The notes beneath the pieces were generated by a model that did not search any database, was not told the origin of the DNA, and saw nothing but the letters and a program-made list of their open reading frames with translations. Of a stretch of DNA of 64,000 nucleotides, positions 8,915-16,903 are shown in pieces. Source of the DNA: Cryptosporangium minutisporangium (lineage in GTDB: Bacteria; Actinomycetota; Actinomycetes; Mycobacteriales; Cryptosporangiaceae); contig NZ_BAAAYN010000082.1 in assembly GCF_039536245.1 (NCBI RefSeq), positions 1 through 64,000 of the forward strand. The letters are read 5' to 3'. Positions within the stretch are counted from its first letter, which is position 1. Every line of letters starts with the position of its first letter. The position numbers and the translations under genes were made by a program.

Positions 8915-10062
8915 GCGTCGCGTCCCGCAACGTCGCGGGCGCCACCCGCGGCTCCCACGGCTTCCGCGGTTCCCACGGAGACGGCGACCCGGCGGCAGCG
9001 GGCCGGAAGCGCGCGACCGGACGGCGCGGGATCCGGATCGGGCCGGTCGGGATCCGCTTTCGCCCGCGCGCGGTGCTCGTCGCGCTCGTACTGCTGGCGT
9101 CGTGGACCGCGGTCGGCGCGATCGGGATGTTCACCGGCACCCTCGACTTCCCGCACGAGCGGGTCTGGGCGACGCTCCTCGGTGAGGGATCCCGGATCGA
9201 GAACCTCGTCCTGCTCGACGGACGCTTGGCCCGGGTCGCGCTGGGAGCACTCGTCGGCTTGCTGCTCGGCATCTCCGGCGCGCTCACCCAGACGCTGACC
9301 CGGAATCCGATCGCCAGCCCCGACATCCTCGGCGTCACCGCAGGCGCAGGCCTGTTCGCGGTCGTCGTCGTCGCCCATCCGGCGGCACTGTCGGAGGTCG
9401 GCATCCCGGCACGCGTCGGCTTGCCCACGGCCGCCGTGGTCGGAGCCGCGGCGACGACCGGACTGATCCTGGCGCTCTCCTGGCGCGCGGGATTCGACGG
9501 CTTCCGGCTGGTGCTCGTCGGCCTCGGCGTCAACGCGACCGCCATCGCCGGAACATCCTGGCTGCTCACCCGGGCGACGCTGGAGGAAGCCGCGATCGCC
9601 CAACGGTGGCTGACCGGCTCGCTGGACGGCGCCGAACCGGCCGACCTGTGGATCGCCGCACCGTTCGCCGTGCTCGGGATGGTGGCCTGCGTGCGGCAGG
9701 CGTCCTCGCTCCACGCGATCCGGCTCGGGCGGGAACTCGCCGCCGGACTGGGTGCGCGCCCGCCGGTGGTGGAGGCGTCGGCGCTCGCCGTCGCCGTGGT
9801 GCTGGCTGCGGCCGCCACCGCGGTCGCCGGCCCGATCGGATTCGTCGCGTTCGTCGCGCCGCAGGCCGCGATGCGGTTGTTCGGCACCGCGGGGCCTCCG
9901 CCGCTGGCAGCCGGGCTGACCGGCGCCCTGCTGGTCACCGCCGCCGACCTGACCGCCCAGCGCCTCCCGGTCGAGGTGCCGGTCGGCGTCGTCACCGCGG
10001 TGATCGGCGCGCCCGCACTGTTGCTGTTGTTGGCCCGGTACGCGAGGAGACTGAGTGGCTGA
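8911..10062 (+). CDS. FecCD-family siderophore ABC permease, system A, second subunit
   Basis: 383 residues. Same family as its upstream neighbour, with GALTQTLTRNPIASPDILG and GFVAFVAPQAAMR. It differs in an unusually long hydrophilic, Arg- and Gly-rich N-terminal tail of about 50 residues. That tail could mean the true start lies downstream, but the GTGA overlap with the previous stop favours the start given. The 3' end overlaps the ATPase gene by 8 bp. It pairs with the first permease as a heterodimer. Confidence 0.9.
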   Translation: MSVASRNVAGATRGSHGFRGSHGDGDPAAAGRKRATGRRGIRIGPVGIRFRPRAVLVALVLLASWTAVGAIGMFTGTLDFPHERVWATLLGEGSRIENLVLLDGRLARVALGALVGLLLGISGALTQTLTRNPIASPDILGVTAGAGLFAVVVVAHPAALSEVGIPARVGLPTAAVVGAAATTGLILALSWRAGFDGFRLVLVGLGVNATAIAGTSWLLTRATLEEAAIAQRWLTGSLDGAEPADLWIAAPFAVLGMVACVRQASSLHAIRLGRELAAGLGARPPVVEASALAVAVVLAAAATAVAGPIGFVAFVAPQAAMRLFGTAGPPPLAAGLTGALLVTAADLTAQRLPVEVPVGVVTAVIGAPALLLLLARYARRLSG

Positions 10063-10873
10063 GGAACGGCGGGTGTCGAATTCCGTGCACCTGGCGGCGA
10101 CCGGGATCGGCGCCGCCTACGGCGCCGCGCCGGTGCTGCACGACGTCGACGTGACGATTCCCCGCGGCCGGGTGACGACGATCATCGGACCGAACGGCTG
10201 CGGTAAGTCGACGCTGCTGCGGGTGCTCGCACGGCTGCTGACCCCGACGTCCGGCACGGTCCTTCTGGACGAGAAGCCGATCACCGACCTGCGGGCCAGG
10301 GAGCTCGCGACGCGGCTGGCGATGCTGCCGCAGAACCCGGTCGCACCGGAAGGCATGACCGTGGCCGACCTGGCGGCGCGCGGCCGGGCGCCCCACCAGC
10401 CCTGGTACCGGCAGTGGTCCCCGGACGACGACGCGATCGCCGCGGACGCGATGGCCGCGACCGGTGTCCTCGACCTCGCCGATCGCCCGCTCGACGAACT
10501 CTCCGGCGGGCAGCGGCAGCGCGCCTGGATCGCGCTCAGCCTGGCGCAGCAGACCGACGTCCTGCTGCTGGACGAGCCCACCACCCACCTCGACCTGGCG
10601 CACGCCGTGGAGGTGCTGGAGCTGGTCACCCGGCTGCGCGATCAGACCGGCCGGACGTTCGTGCTGGTGCTGCACGATCTGAGTCTCGCCGCTCGCTACA
10701 GCGACCAGCTCGTGGTGCTGCGGGGCGGTCGGGTGCACACGACCGGAGCGCCGGCCGACGTGGTGACCCCGGAGCTGCTGCGCGACGTGTTCGGCCTGGC
10801 CGCGCACGTCTTCCCGGATCCGGTCGACGGGTTGCCGACCGTGGTGCCTGCCCGCGCCACCGCGGCTCCGTGA
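10055..10873 (+). CDS. Siderophore ABC transporter ATP-binding protein, system A
   Basis: 272 residues of the FecE/FepC type. Walker A GPNGCGKST at residues 45-53, signature LSGGQRQR, Walker B LLLDEPTTHLD and the H-loop His in VLHDLS are all intact, so the protein should hydrolyse ATP. A GAGGAGA lies 5 nt before the GTG start. It is the last gene of the plus-strand arm of system A and powers import through the two permeases. Confidence 0.93.
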   Translation: MAEERRVSNSVHLAATGIGAAYGAAPVLHDVDVTIPRGRVTTIIGPNGCGKSTLLRVLARLLTPTSGTVLLDEKPITDLRARELATRLAMLPQNPVAPEGMTVADLAARGRAPHQPWYRQWSPDDDAIAADAMAATGVLDLADRPLDELSGGQRQRAWIALSLAQQTDVLLLDEPTTHLDLAHAVEVLELVTRLRDQTGRTFVLVLHDLSLAARYSDQLVVLRGGRVHTTGAPADVVTPELLRDVFGLAAHVFPDPVDGLPTVVPARATAAP

Positions 10874-10888
10874 GGTCCCGTTCGGACC

Positions 10889-10925
10889 TTGACCTCAAGC
10901 GAAGTTCAGCTTTTACCGTGCTGCC
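10889..10925 (+). promoter_or_regulatory. MerR-style promoter, probably leaderless
   Basis: A TTGACC -35 element at 10889-10894 and a TACCGT -10 element at 10914-10919 are separated by 19 bp, the long spacing used by MerR-family activators. The spacer holds an imperfect dyad beginning ACCTCAAGC. The -10 element lies 6 nt before the ATG at 10926, so the transcript is probably leaderless. Confidence 0.5.
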
Positions 10926-11351
10926 ATGACGCTCACCGCACCACCCCGCCTGACCCACCCGCTCGACCCGGAGGACGAGGCGGCGCTCCGCCGGATCGTC
11001 CGTGACGTGGAAGACGGCTTCAACCGCAACGACCCCGCGCTGCTCTCCGCCCACATCGCCGAGGACGCCGTCATCGGTACCGCCCGCGGCACGTGGGCGA
11101 CCGGGCGCGCGGCGATCGACGAGGCCAACCAGGCCGTCCTCACCGGCTTCCTGCGCGACGCGACCGCGTACTACGAGTTCTCCGACGCCGTCGCGCTCGC
11201 GCCCGACGTCGCGGTGGCGCAGAAGCGCGCCTGGTCGACCCGCGACGCGGCCGACGCCGGCGAGCCGCCGGAGATGATCGCGCTCTACGTCTTCGTCCGG
11301 CGCGACGGCCGCTGGTGGATCGCGCGCAGGCAGAACACGCTCGTCGCCTGA
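10926..11351 (+). CDS. SgcJ/EcaC-family SnoaL-like protein
   Basis: 141 residues with the cone-shaped NTF2-like fold of the SgcJ/EcaC (DUF4440-related) family. Landmarks are the helix EDGFNRNDPALLSAHIAEDA near residues 33-52 and the C-terminal YVFVRRDGRWWIARRQNT. Relatives are small stress-linked or polyketide-pathway proteins; no catalytic residue can be assigned. It lacks a Shine-Dalgarno and starts 6 nt after a -10 element. It is probably transcribed alone. Confidence 0.8.
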   Translation: MTLTAPPRLTHPLDPEDEAALRRIVRDVEDGFNRNDPALLSAHIAEDAVIGTARGTWATGRAAIDEANQAVLTGFLRDATAYYEFSDAVALAPDVAVAQKRAWSTRDAADAGEPPEMIALYVFVRRDGRWWIARRQNTLVA

Positions 11352-11426
11352 GGACGGGCGGGAAAGCCCGGTCCGGACCCCTTCCGTCGAGCGACAATCC
11401 TGGTGTCCCGACGGAAGGAGCCCGCC

Positions 11427-12590
11427 ATGACCGAGCGGCAGCTGAGGTCGGTCGCCGATCTCGGGTTGTTCACCGGGGCACCGCAGCACGACCACTTCGC
11501 CCGCATGCACGAGCTGGTTCCGACCAGCACGATGGCGGCCGCGGCGGAGCCGTCCGAATGGCCACACGGTGACCCGGTGGAACTGCCCGAGGCGTTCGAC
11601 TTCGACGGGCGCGAGCGACCGACGTCCCCGTTCCTCGTCGAGACGGACACCGCGGCGCTGCTGGTGCTGGCGGACGGCGTCGTCCGACACGAGACCTACC
11701 GGCTGACCGGCGGGCCGGACGTCCGGTGGCTGTCGATGTCGGTGGCGAAGAGCTTCGTCTCCGCGCTGGTCGGGATCGCGGTGGCCGAGGGCCACATCAC
11801 CGGCGTGGACGAAGCGATCAGCACGTACGTCCCGGTGCAGCCGGCGTCGGCCTACGACGGCGTCTCCATCCGGGACGTGCTGCGGATGTCCTCGGGCGCG
11901 CGGTGGAACGAGGACTACAGCGACCCCACGTCGGACGTGTTCGTGCTCAACGCCGCCGTGGTTGGCGTCGGCACGCTCGACGAGTTCGTCGCGTCGATGG
12001 CGCGGGAGCACGCACCGGGCACGCTCTGCCGGTACAACTCCGGGGACACGCAGGTGCTGGGTGCGCTGGTGGCGCGGGCGACCGGGCGCTCGCTCACCGA
12101 CTACATGCGGGAGAAGCTGGTCGAGCCGCTCGGCATGGGCACCGGCCACTGGCTCGTGGACGGCGCCGGGACCGAGGTCGCGTACGGCGGGCTCAACCTC
12201 ACCGCGCGTGACTACGCCACGCTCGGCGAGCTCTACCGGTACGGCGGCCGGTGGCGCGGCAGGCAGATCGTCCCGGCGGCGTGGGTGACCGACTCGACCA
12301 CCGTCGCGGCACCGCACCTCGCGCCGGGGCAGCCCGTGATCAGCGGGGAACGGGTCGGCCTCGGCTACGGCTACCAGTGGTGGCTGCCCGACGGCGACCG
12401 CGGCGAGTTCGCCGCGATCGGCGTCTACAACCAGTTCGTCCACGTCGATCCGGTGAGCCGGACGACGATCGTGAAGCTCTCGGCCAACCGCGCGTACGGC
12501 ACCTCGACCGCGGAGGCGACCAACCGCGAGATGGAGACCCTGGCCTTCCTCCGCGCAGTCGCCCGCCACGTCGGACGCCACGTCGCCTGA
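11427..12590 (+). CDS. Serine hydrolase of the beta-lactamase (class C/family VIII esterase) fold
   Basis: 387 residues. The nucleophile motif S-x-x-K is Ser105-Val-Ala-Lys108 inside WLSMSVAKSF, and the second-motif tyrosine is Tyr204 in CRYNSGD. The GYGYQWWLP segment near residue 310 is typical of 6-aminohexanoate-dimer hydrolase-like members. No signal peptide is seen, so a cytoplasmic esterase or amidase is more likely than a resistance beta-lactamase. GGAAGGA lies 8 nt before the ATG. Confidence 0.85.
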   Translation: MTERQLRSVADLGLFTGAPQHDHFARMHELVPTSTMAAAAEPSEWPHGDPVELPEAFDFDGRERPTSPFLVETDTAALLVLADGVVRHETYRLTGGPDVRWLSMSVAKSFVSALVGIAVAEGHITGVDEAISTYVPVQPASAYDGVSIRDVLRMSSGARWNEDYSDPTSDVFVLNAAVVGVGTLDEFVASMAREHAPGTLCRYNSGDTQVLGALVARATGRSLTDYMREKLVEPLGMGTGHWLVDGAGTEVAYGGLNLTARDYATLGELYRYGGRWRGRQIVPAAWVTDSTTVAAPHLAPGQPVISGERVGLGYGYQWWLPDGDRGEFAAIGVYNQFVHVDPVSRTTIVKLSANRAYGTSTAEATNREMETLAFLRAVARHVGRHVA

Positions 12591-12618
12591 CCGCCCACGG
12601 GCTGTCGTACCCCCGCTC

Positions 12619-12630
12619 TACGGTCGTCAC
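12619..12630 (+). promoter_or_regulatory. -10 element of a leaderless promoter
   Basis: TACGGT at 12619-12624 lies exactly 6 nt before the ATG of the VOC gene, which has no Shine-Dalgarno. This spacing is the usual sign of a leaderless actinobacterial transcript. Confidence 0.45.
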
Positions 12631-13002
12631 ATGGACTGGAAAATCGAACTCATCCCCGTCCCGGTAACCGACGTCGACCGCGCGAAGGCGTTCTACGAGA
12701 AGCTGGGCTTATCCGCCGATCACGACCACGAGGTGCACGAAGGGCTGCGGTTCGTCCAGCTGACGCCGCCCGGGTCGGCCTGCTCGATCATGGTCGGCAA
12801 CGGCATCACCGAGAAGACGCCCGGCACGCAGGAGATCCAGGTGGTGGTCGCCGACGCCGGGGCCGCGCGGGCCCAGCTGCTCGACGCCGGCGTCGACGCG
12901 AGCGACGTCGACGTGCAGCCGTGGGGCAACTTCGTCCACTTCCGCGACCCGGACGGCAACAGTTGGGCGCTGCAGGCGATCCCGTCGCGTCCCAACGGCT
13001 GA
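12631..13002 (+). CDS. VOC-family (glyoxalase/bleomycin-resistance fold) protein
   Basis: 123 residues with the paired beta-alpha-beta-beta-beta modules of the vicinal-oxygen-chelate superfamily. Landmarks are IPVPVTDVDRAKAFYEKLG at the start and VHFRDPDGNSWALQ at the end; the latter holds a family metal-ligand position. Substrate unknown: relatives act as dioxygenases, isomerases or drug-binding proteins. It is followed 18 bp later by the methyltransferase gene. Confidence 0.88.
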   Translation: MDWKIELIPVPVTDVDRAKAFYEKLGLSADHDHEVHEGLRFVQLTPPGSACSIMVGNGITEKTPGTQEIQVVVADAGAARAQLLDAGVDASDVDVQPWGNFVHFRDPDGNSWALQAIPSRPNG

Positions 13003-13020
13003 TCGGCGAAGGGGAACGCG

Positions 13021-13659
13021 ATGGACGACGCTCTCCGCGCCACGCTGGCCGACCTCTACGCCGACGGTGGCCGGCACGACGGGGCGGAGGCCGATCGACG
13101 GCGTCGGCGGCGCAACCTGGAGCCGGAGACCGCGGAGCTGCTGGCGATGATCCTGCGCGCCGCCGCCGCCCAACGCGTCGTGGAGATCGGCACCGCCAAC
13201 GGGTACTCGACGATCTGGCTCGCCGACGCCGCCCGCGACACCGGCGGCCGCGTGACCACCGTGGACGTGGAGGAGTGGCCCGGCCTCGGCGCGAACCTCG
13301 AGCGGGCAGGTGTCCGGGACGTCATCGACGTCCACCGTGCCGACGGCGGCGCGTACCTGGCCAGCGTGCCCGACGGCAGCGTGGATCTGCTGTTCCTCGA
13401 TGCCGAACGCGTCGAGTACCCGGGATGGTGGCCGCATCCGGCTCGGGTGGTCCGATCGGGCGGGTTGCTCGCCGTCGACAACGTTCTGTCCCACCCCGAC
13501 GAGGTCGCCGAGTTCCTCGCGCTGGTCGACGCCGAGGCCTGGTTCGATCGCACGACCGTCCGCGTGGGCAAGGGGTTGACCCTGGCCTGGCGACGCCCGG
13601 CCGGAGCGCCGGGCGCTACTTCGGCACCGTCACCGCACGGAAGACGATCGTCTCGCTGA
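13021..13659 (+). CDS. Class I SAM-dependent O-methyltransferase-like protein
   Basis: 212 residues, similar to the caffeoyl-CoA/catechol O-methyltransferase family (Methyltransf_3/24). The SAM-binding motif I is VVEIGTANGYSTIWLAD near residues 56-72. VTTVDVEEWPG is the acidic loop, LLFLDAERVEYPGWW the post-motif and GGLLAVDNVLSHPDEV the metal-site segment. GGGGAA lies 7 nt before the ATG. It is probably cotranscribed with the VOC gene. The 3' end overlaps the convergent lipoprotein gene by 44 bp. Acceptor unknown. Confidence 0.85.
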   Translation: MDDALRATLADLYADGGRHDGAEADRRRRRRNLEPETAELLAMILRAAAAQRVVEIGTANGYSTIWLADAARDTGGRVTTVDVEEWPGLGANLERAGVRDVIDVHRADGGAYLASVPDGSVDLLFLDAERVEYPGWWPHPARVVRSGGLLAVDNVLSHPDEVAEFLALVDAEAWFDRTTVRVGKGLTLAWRRPAGAPGATSAPSPHGRRSSR

Positions 13660-14185
13660 ACGACGCGCCGTCCACCTGATACGCGTAGCAACCCGGTCCG
13701 CTGACCGTCGTCGTCGCCGGCAGATCGTTGTCGCGCGCCGGCAGCTCGGCGGAGAACCCGTCCGGGCCCGGGGTGCCGCGGTAGGAGAACCGGGCGCTGG
13801 CGGTGCCCGGACCGTCGATCCGGTCGGCGCGCAACACCACCGGCCCTTCGTAGCCGACGCCGACCCAGCGGACCTTCTTCACGTACGAGCCGTCGGGCTG
13901 CCGGTCGTCGGGGCGGAGTTCGAGCGTGGCGCCGTTCCGGAAGTAGTGGGCGACCGGATGGAGCGGCCCGTCGCCGAGCACGACCGACGCGTCGTCGGAC
14001 GGCCCCCGCCGCGGCGTCGCCGTCGGGCACGCCTCGCCGGTCCCGACGCTCGGCAGGGCCAGCGGCCGCGGCGAGAACGGCGCCGTCGGCGCAGCGCCCG
14101 GCGAGTCCGGCGCCTCCGCGTCGTCGCACCCCGCCACGCTCAGCGTGAGCACGGCGAGCAGCGCCGCCCGCGTCCGGAATCGCAT
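13616..14185 (-). CDS. Putative lipoprotein
   Basis: 189 residues. The N-terminal signal ends in the lipobox V-A-G-C with Cys20, so the protein should be anchored on the outer face of the membrane. A Pro/Ala-rich linker (residues 22-50) is followed by a beta-rich domain of about 130 residues. The domain is not one I recognise. The start ATG at 14185 was chosen because it puts the basic-hydrophobic signal at the front. Confidence 0.7.
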   Translation of the reverse strand: MRFRTRAALLAVLTLSVAGCDDAEAPDSPGAAPTAPFSPRPLALPSVGTGEACPTATPRRGPSDDASVVLGDGPLHPVAHYFRNGATLELRPDDRQPDGSYVKKVRWVGVGYEGPVVLRADRIDGPGTASARFSYRGTPGPDGFSAELPARDNDLPATTTVSGPGCYAYQVDGASFSETIVFRAVTVPK

Positions 14186-14301
14186 TCCCCGACTATCGAC
14201 CCCGGCGGCAACACCGTCCAGGCTCGACGGTGCCACCGACGCGACCCGGTGGGAACACTCCTCTCCGCGGACGCTTCGTACATGTGATCGAGAAAATGTC
14301 G

Positions 14302-14313
14302 TAGGGTGCTGCT
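14302..14313 (+). promoter_or_regulatory. -10 element of a leaderless promoter
   Basis: TAGGGT at 14302-14307 ends 6 nt before the ATG of the LexA-like gene at 14314. No good Shine-Dalgarno is present. No SOS box of the mycobacterial TCGAAC-N4-GTTCGA type was seen in the upstream 120 bp. Confidence 0.4.
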
Positions 14314-14664
14314 ATGGCACCTCCCGAGCCGACCGGACGTCGGCGCGAGCACCTCGAGGACGCCCTCACCCTCCCCATCAGCCTGGTGAGCCACGGCGAT
14401 TTCTTCACGCTCCGTGTCCGCGGTGACTCGATGATCGAGGCGGCGATCTGCGACGGGGACCTCGTCGTCGTGCGGAAGCAACCCACCGCCGACCACGGCG
14501 ACATCGTCGCCGCGGCGCTCGACGGCGAGACCATCGTGCAGGTCCTCGAGGTGACCGACGGTCACGTCCGGCTGGCGCCGCGCAACCCGCATTACGCGCC
14601 GGTCGACGCCGACCACGCCACGATCCTCGGCCGAGTCGTCAGCATCCTCCGCCGGCTCCCCTGA
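14314..14664 (+). CDS. Stand-alone LexA/S24-like domain with altered catalytic dyad
   Basis: 116 residues covering only the C-terminal S24 peptidase part of a LexA-like repressor. There is no helix-turn-helix and no Ala-Gly cleavage-site region. The nucleophile is kept: Ser39 in VRGDSMIEAAICDGDLVVV. The position of the general-base lysine is Gln76 (GETIVQVL, where LexA has E-A-T-V-K), so self-cleavage is not expected. The ending HATILGRVVSILRRL matches the LexA C-terminal strand. It may bind or cap a real S24 protein, or be a remnant; neither is shown. Confidence 0.75.
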   Translation: MAPPEPTGRRREHLEDALTLPISLVSHGDFFTLRVRGDSMIEAAICDGDLVVVRKQPTADHGDIVAAALDGETIVQVLEVTDGHVRLAPRNPHYAPVDADHATILGRVVSILRRLP

Positions 14665-14732
14665 ACCCCGCTGACCGTCGGCGCCGCCCGAGCCGCGCCG
14701 TCGGTGCTTGACGTCTCGTAGAAAGTGGTGGT

Positions 14733-14767
14733 TACCTCCATTCGGTAGAGACAACCGAAAGGTGGTA
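14733..14767. promoter_or_regulatory. Inverted-repeat operator before the MFS-TetR operon
   Basis: Two 14-bp arms (14733-14746 and 14754-14767) match at 12 of 14 positions around a 7-nt spacer. The repeat ends 6 nt before the ATG of the exporter. A TTGACG at 14708-14713 would be the -35 element, placing the left arm over the -10. The TetR encoded at the end of the operon is the obvious candidate ligand-responsive repressor. Confidence 0.6.
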
Positions 14768-14773
14768 GCCGCC

Positions 14774-16303
14774 ATGTCAACCTCGGCAGCGCGGTGGTGG
14801 GCCCTGGCCGCCGTCAACCTCGGCGTCCTCGTCGTGGGATTGGACGGGACGGTGCTGTCGGTCGCGCTCCCGACCCTCGCCGGCGCCCTCGATGCCACCC
14901 AGTCCGACCTGGTCTGGTTCTCCTCCGGCTACCTGCTGGTGATCGCCGCGGCGGTCCTGCCGGTCGGTGTGCTCGGTGACCGGTTCGGCCGCAAGAAGGT
15001 CATGCTGGTGTCGCTCGTCGGCTTCGCCATCGGCTCGGTGATCTGCGCTTACGCGTCCTCGGTCGGCGTGTTCCTCGCCGGGCGGGTCGTGCAGGGGCTG
15101 GCGGGCGCCGGCATCACGGTGATGGCGCTCTCCGCCCTGGTCGTCCTGTTCCCTGAGACAGAACGGGCGAAGGCGGTCGGGGTCTACCAGGCAGCGAACT
15201 TCGTCGCGCTGCCGCTGGGCCCGCTCCTCGGCGGCTGGATGCTCGCGCACTTCTGGTGGGGCTGGGTGTTCCTCGTCAACGTGCCGATCGTCCTCGTCGC
15301 GCTCGGCGTCGGGTACCTGCTGATCCCGGAGTCGAAGGCGGACGAGCGACCGGGCCTCGACCCGGTCGGCACGGTCGCGTCCGCGCTGGGGCTGGTACTG
15401 GCCATCGGCGGCCTCATCCGGGCCGGCCAGCACGGGTGGTCCGACGCCGGTGCGCTCGCGCTGCTCGGTAGCGGTGTGGTGGCGCTGCTGGGGTTCGTCG
15501 CCTGGGAACGCCACGGCGCCAGGCGTCCGCTCATTCCCCCGGCGTTACTGCGATCGCCGACGTTCCTCCGCGGCTCGGCGCTCGTCGCCGTCGCCGGGCT
15601 CGCGATGATCGGCGCGCTCTTCACGCTCCCGCAGTTCTTCCAGGACGTGCAGGGCGTCGACACCCTCGGCTCCGGTCTGCGGCTGCTCCCGCTCATCGCG
15701 GGAACGGTGCTCGGTGCGGGCGTCGCCGACCTGCTCGTGCGCCGAACCGGTGCGCGGGCGACGGTCACGACCGGCTTCCTCGTGCTGGCCGCCGGCCTTC
15801 TTCTCGGCGTGACCACGGACGTCGGCTCGGGAGACGTGGTGGTCGGGGCGTGGACCGCCCTTCTGGGTGCCGGCACCGGCCTGGTCCTCGCCGCGTCCAC
15901 GTCCGCCGCGCTGTCCGGTCTGGACGCCGAACGCAGTGGGGTGGGATCAGCGGTGGTCCAGGCGTTCAACAAGACCAGCGGTCCGTTCGGGACGGCGATC
16001 ACCGGCAGTGTGCTCGTCGCCGCCTACCAGCACCGGGTCGACGCCGCGGACGTTCCCCCGGACGTGGCCGCGACCGCGCGGCGCGGCCTGGCCGACGGTC
16101 TCGACGTCGCGGCGCGGACCGGCTCCGACGCGGCGCGCGATGCCGTGCTCGCTGCCTTCGTGGGAGGATTCCGGACGTCCCTGCTGGTCTCCGCGGCCGT
16201 CGCGGTGGCGGGCGCGATCGCCGCGGCGGTGGTGCTCCCGGGCAGGCACACGACCGACGATCCGCCGTCGCGGAGGGACCACACGGATGTCGTCCACGGC
16301 TGA
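14774..16303 (+). CDS. MFS exporter, DHA2 (EmrB/QacA) family
   Basis: 509 residues with about 14 membrane helices, the DHA2 drug:proton antiporter layout. Helix 1 carries the family motif LDGTVLSVALPTL (the charged Asp in TM1). The loop between TM2 and TM3 carries GVLGDRFGRKKVML (motif A), and the fifth helix region carries motif C-like AANFVALPLGPLLGGWM. It should expel a hydrophobic or cationic compound. AAAGGTGG precedes the ATG. The stop lies 17 bp inside the TetR gene, so the two are coupled. Confidence 0.9.
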   Translation: MSTSAARWWALAAVNLGVLVVGLDGTVLSVALPTLAGALDATQSDLVWFSSGYLLVIAAAVLPVGVLGDRFGRKKVMLVSLVGFAIGSVICAYASSVGVFLAGRVVQGLAGAGITVMALSALVVLFPETERAKAVGVYQAANFVALPLGPLLGGWMLAHFWWGWVFLVNVPIVLVALGVGYLLIPESKADERPGLDPVGTVASALGLVLAIGGLIRAGQHGWSDAGALALLGSGVVALLGFVAWERHGARRPLIPPALLRSPTFLRGSALVAVAGLAMIGALFTLPQFFQDVQGVDTLGSGLRLLPLIAGTVLGAGVADLLVRRTGARATVTTGFLVLAAGLLLGVTTDVGSGDVVVGAWTALLGAGTGLVLAASTSAALSGLDAERSGVGSAVVQAFNKTSGPFGTAITGSVLVAAYQHRVDAADVPPDVAATARRGLADGLDVAARTGSDAARDAVLAAFVGGFRTSLLVSAAVAVAGAIAAAVVLPGRHTTDDPPSRRDHTDVVHG

Positions 16304-16889
16304 GCGCCCGACGCTGGGCCTGCGGGAACGCAAGAAAGCTCGCACTCGCGCGTCCATCCAGGCGCACGCGCTGCGCCTCTTCCGCGCGCAGGGGTACCAG
16401 GCCACCACCGTGGAGCAGATCATCACCGCTGCCGAGGTGTCGGAGACGACGTTCTTCCGGTACTTCCCCACCAAGGAGGACGTCGTCCTGCAGGACGACT
16501 TCGATCCGGTGATCGTCGCGACGCTGCTGGAGCAGCCGCCCGAGTTGTCACCGGTGCAGGCGATCCGACGCGTGCTCCGCGCGCACTTCGCGTCGCTCGC
16601 TCCGGAGCAGGCGGAGGAGATGCTCCAGCGGCTGACGCTCGTCGTCGCGGAGCCCGCCCTACGTGCCGCGATGCTCGACCAGAACACGCGGACGATGCGC
16701 CTGATCGCGGACGGGCTCGCCGAGCGCGCCGGTAGGCCTCCCACCGATCTGGCGGTCCGCGCGGTGGCCGGCGCGGTCATCGGCGTGCTGATGGCCGCAC
16801 TCGAGGCGTGGGTCGACGACCCGGCCGGCGACCTTCCCGCAATCGTCGACGCCGCCCTCGGCCACCTGGAGCGTGGCCTGACGCTCTGA
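16287..16889 (+). CDS. TetR-family transcriptional regulator
   Basis: 200 residues. The N-terminal domain (residues about 14-60) has the TetR signature ATTVEQIITAAEVSETTFFRYFPTK; the C-terminal ligand-binding part (65-200) is helical and variable. CGGAGGGA lies 12 nt before the ATG. It overlaps the exporter gene by 17 bp and is presumably the operon's own repressor acting at the inverted repeat 14733-14767, relieved by an exporter substrate. Confidence 0.9.
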   Translation: MSSTAERPTLGLRERKKARTRASIQAHALRLFRAQGYQATTVEQIITAAEVSETTFFRYFPTKEDVVLQDDFDPVIVATLLEQPPELSPVQAIRRVLRAHFASLAPEQAEEMLQRLTLVVAEPALRAAMLDQNTRTMRLIADGLAERAGRPPTDLAVRAVAGAVIGVLMAALEAWVDDPAGDLPAIVDAALGHLERGLTL

Positions 16890-16903
16890 GGAGCCGGTCC
16901 GGC

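Noticed and set aside
14286-14313. SOS box in front of the LexA-like gene
   Set aside because: No TCGAAC-N4-GTTCGA or close relative is present; only AT-rich promoter-like sequence.
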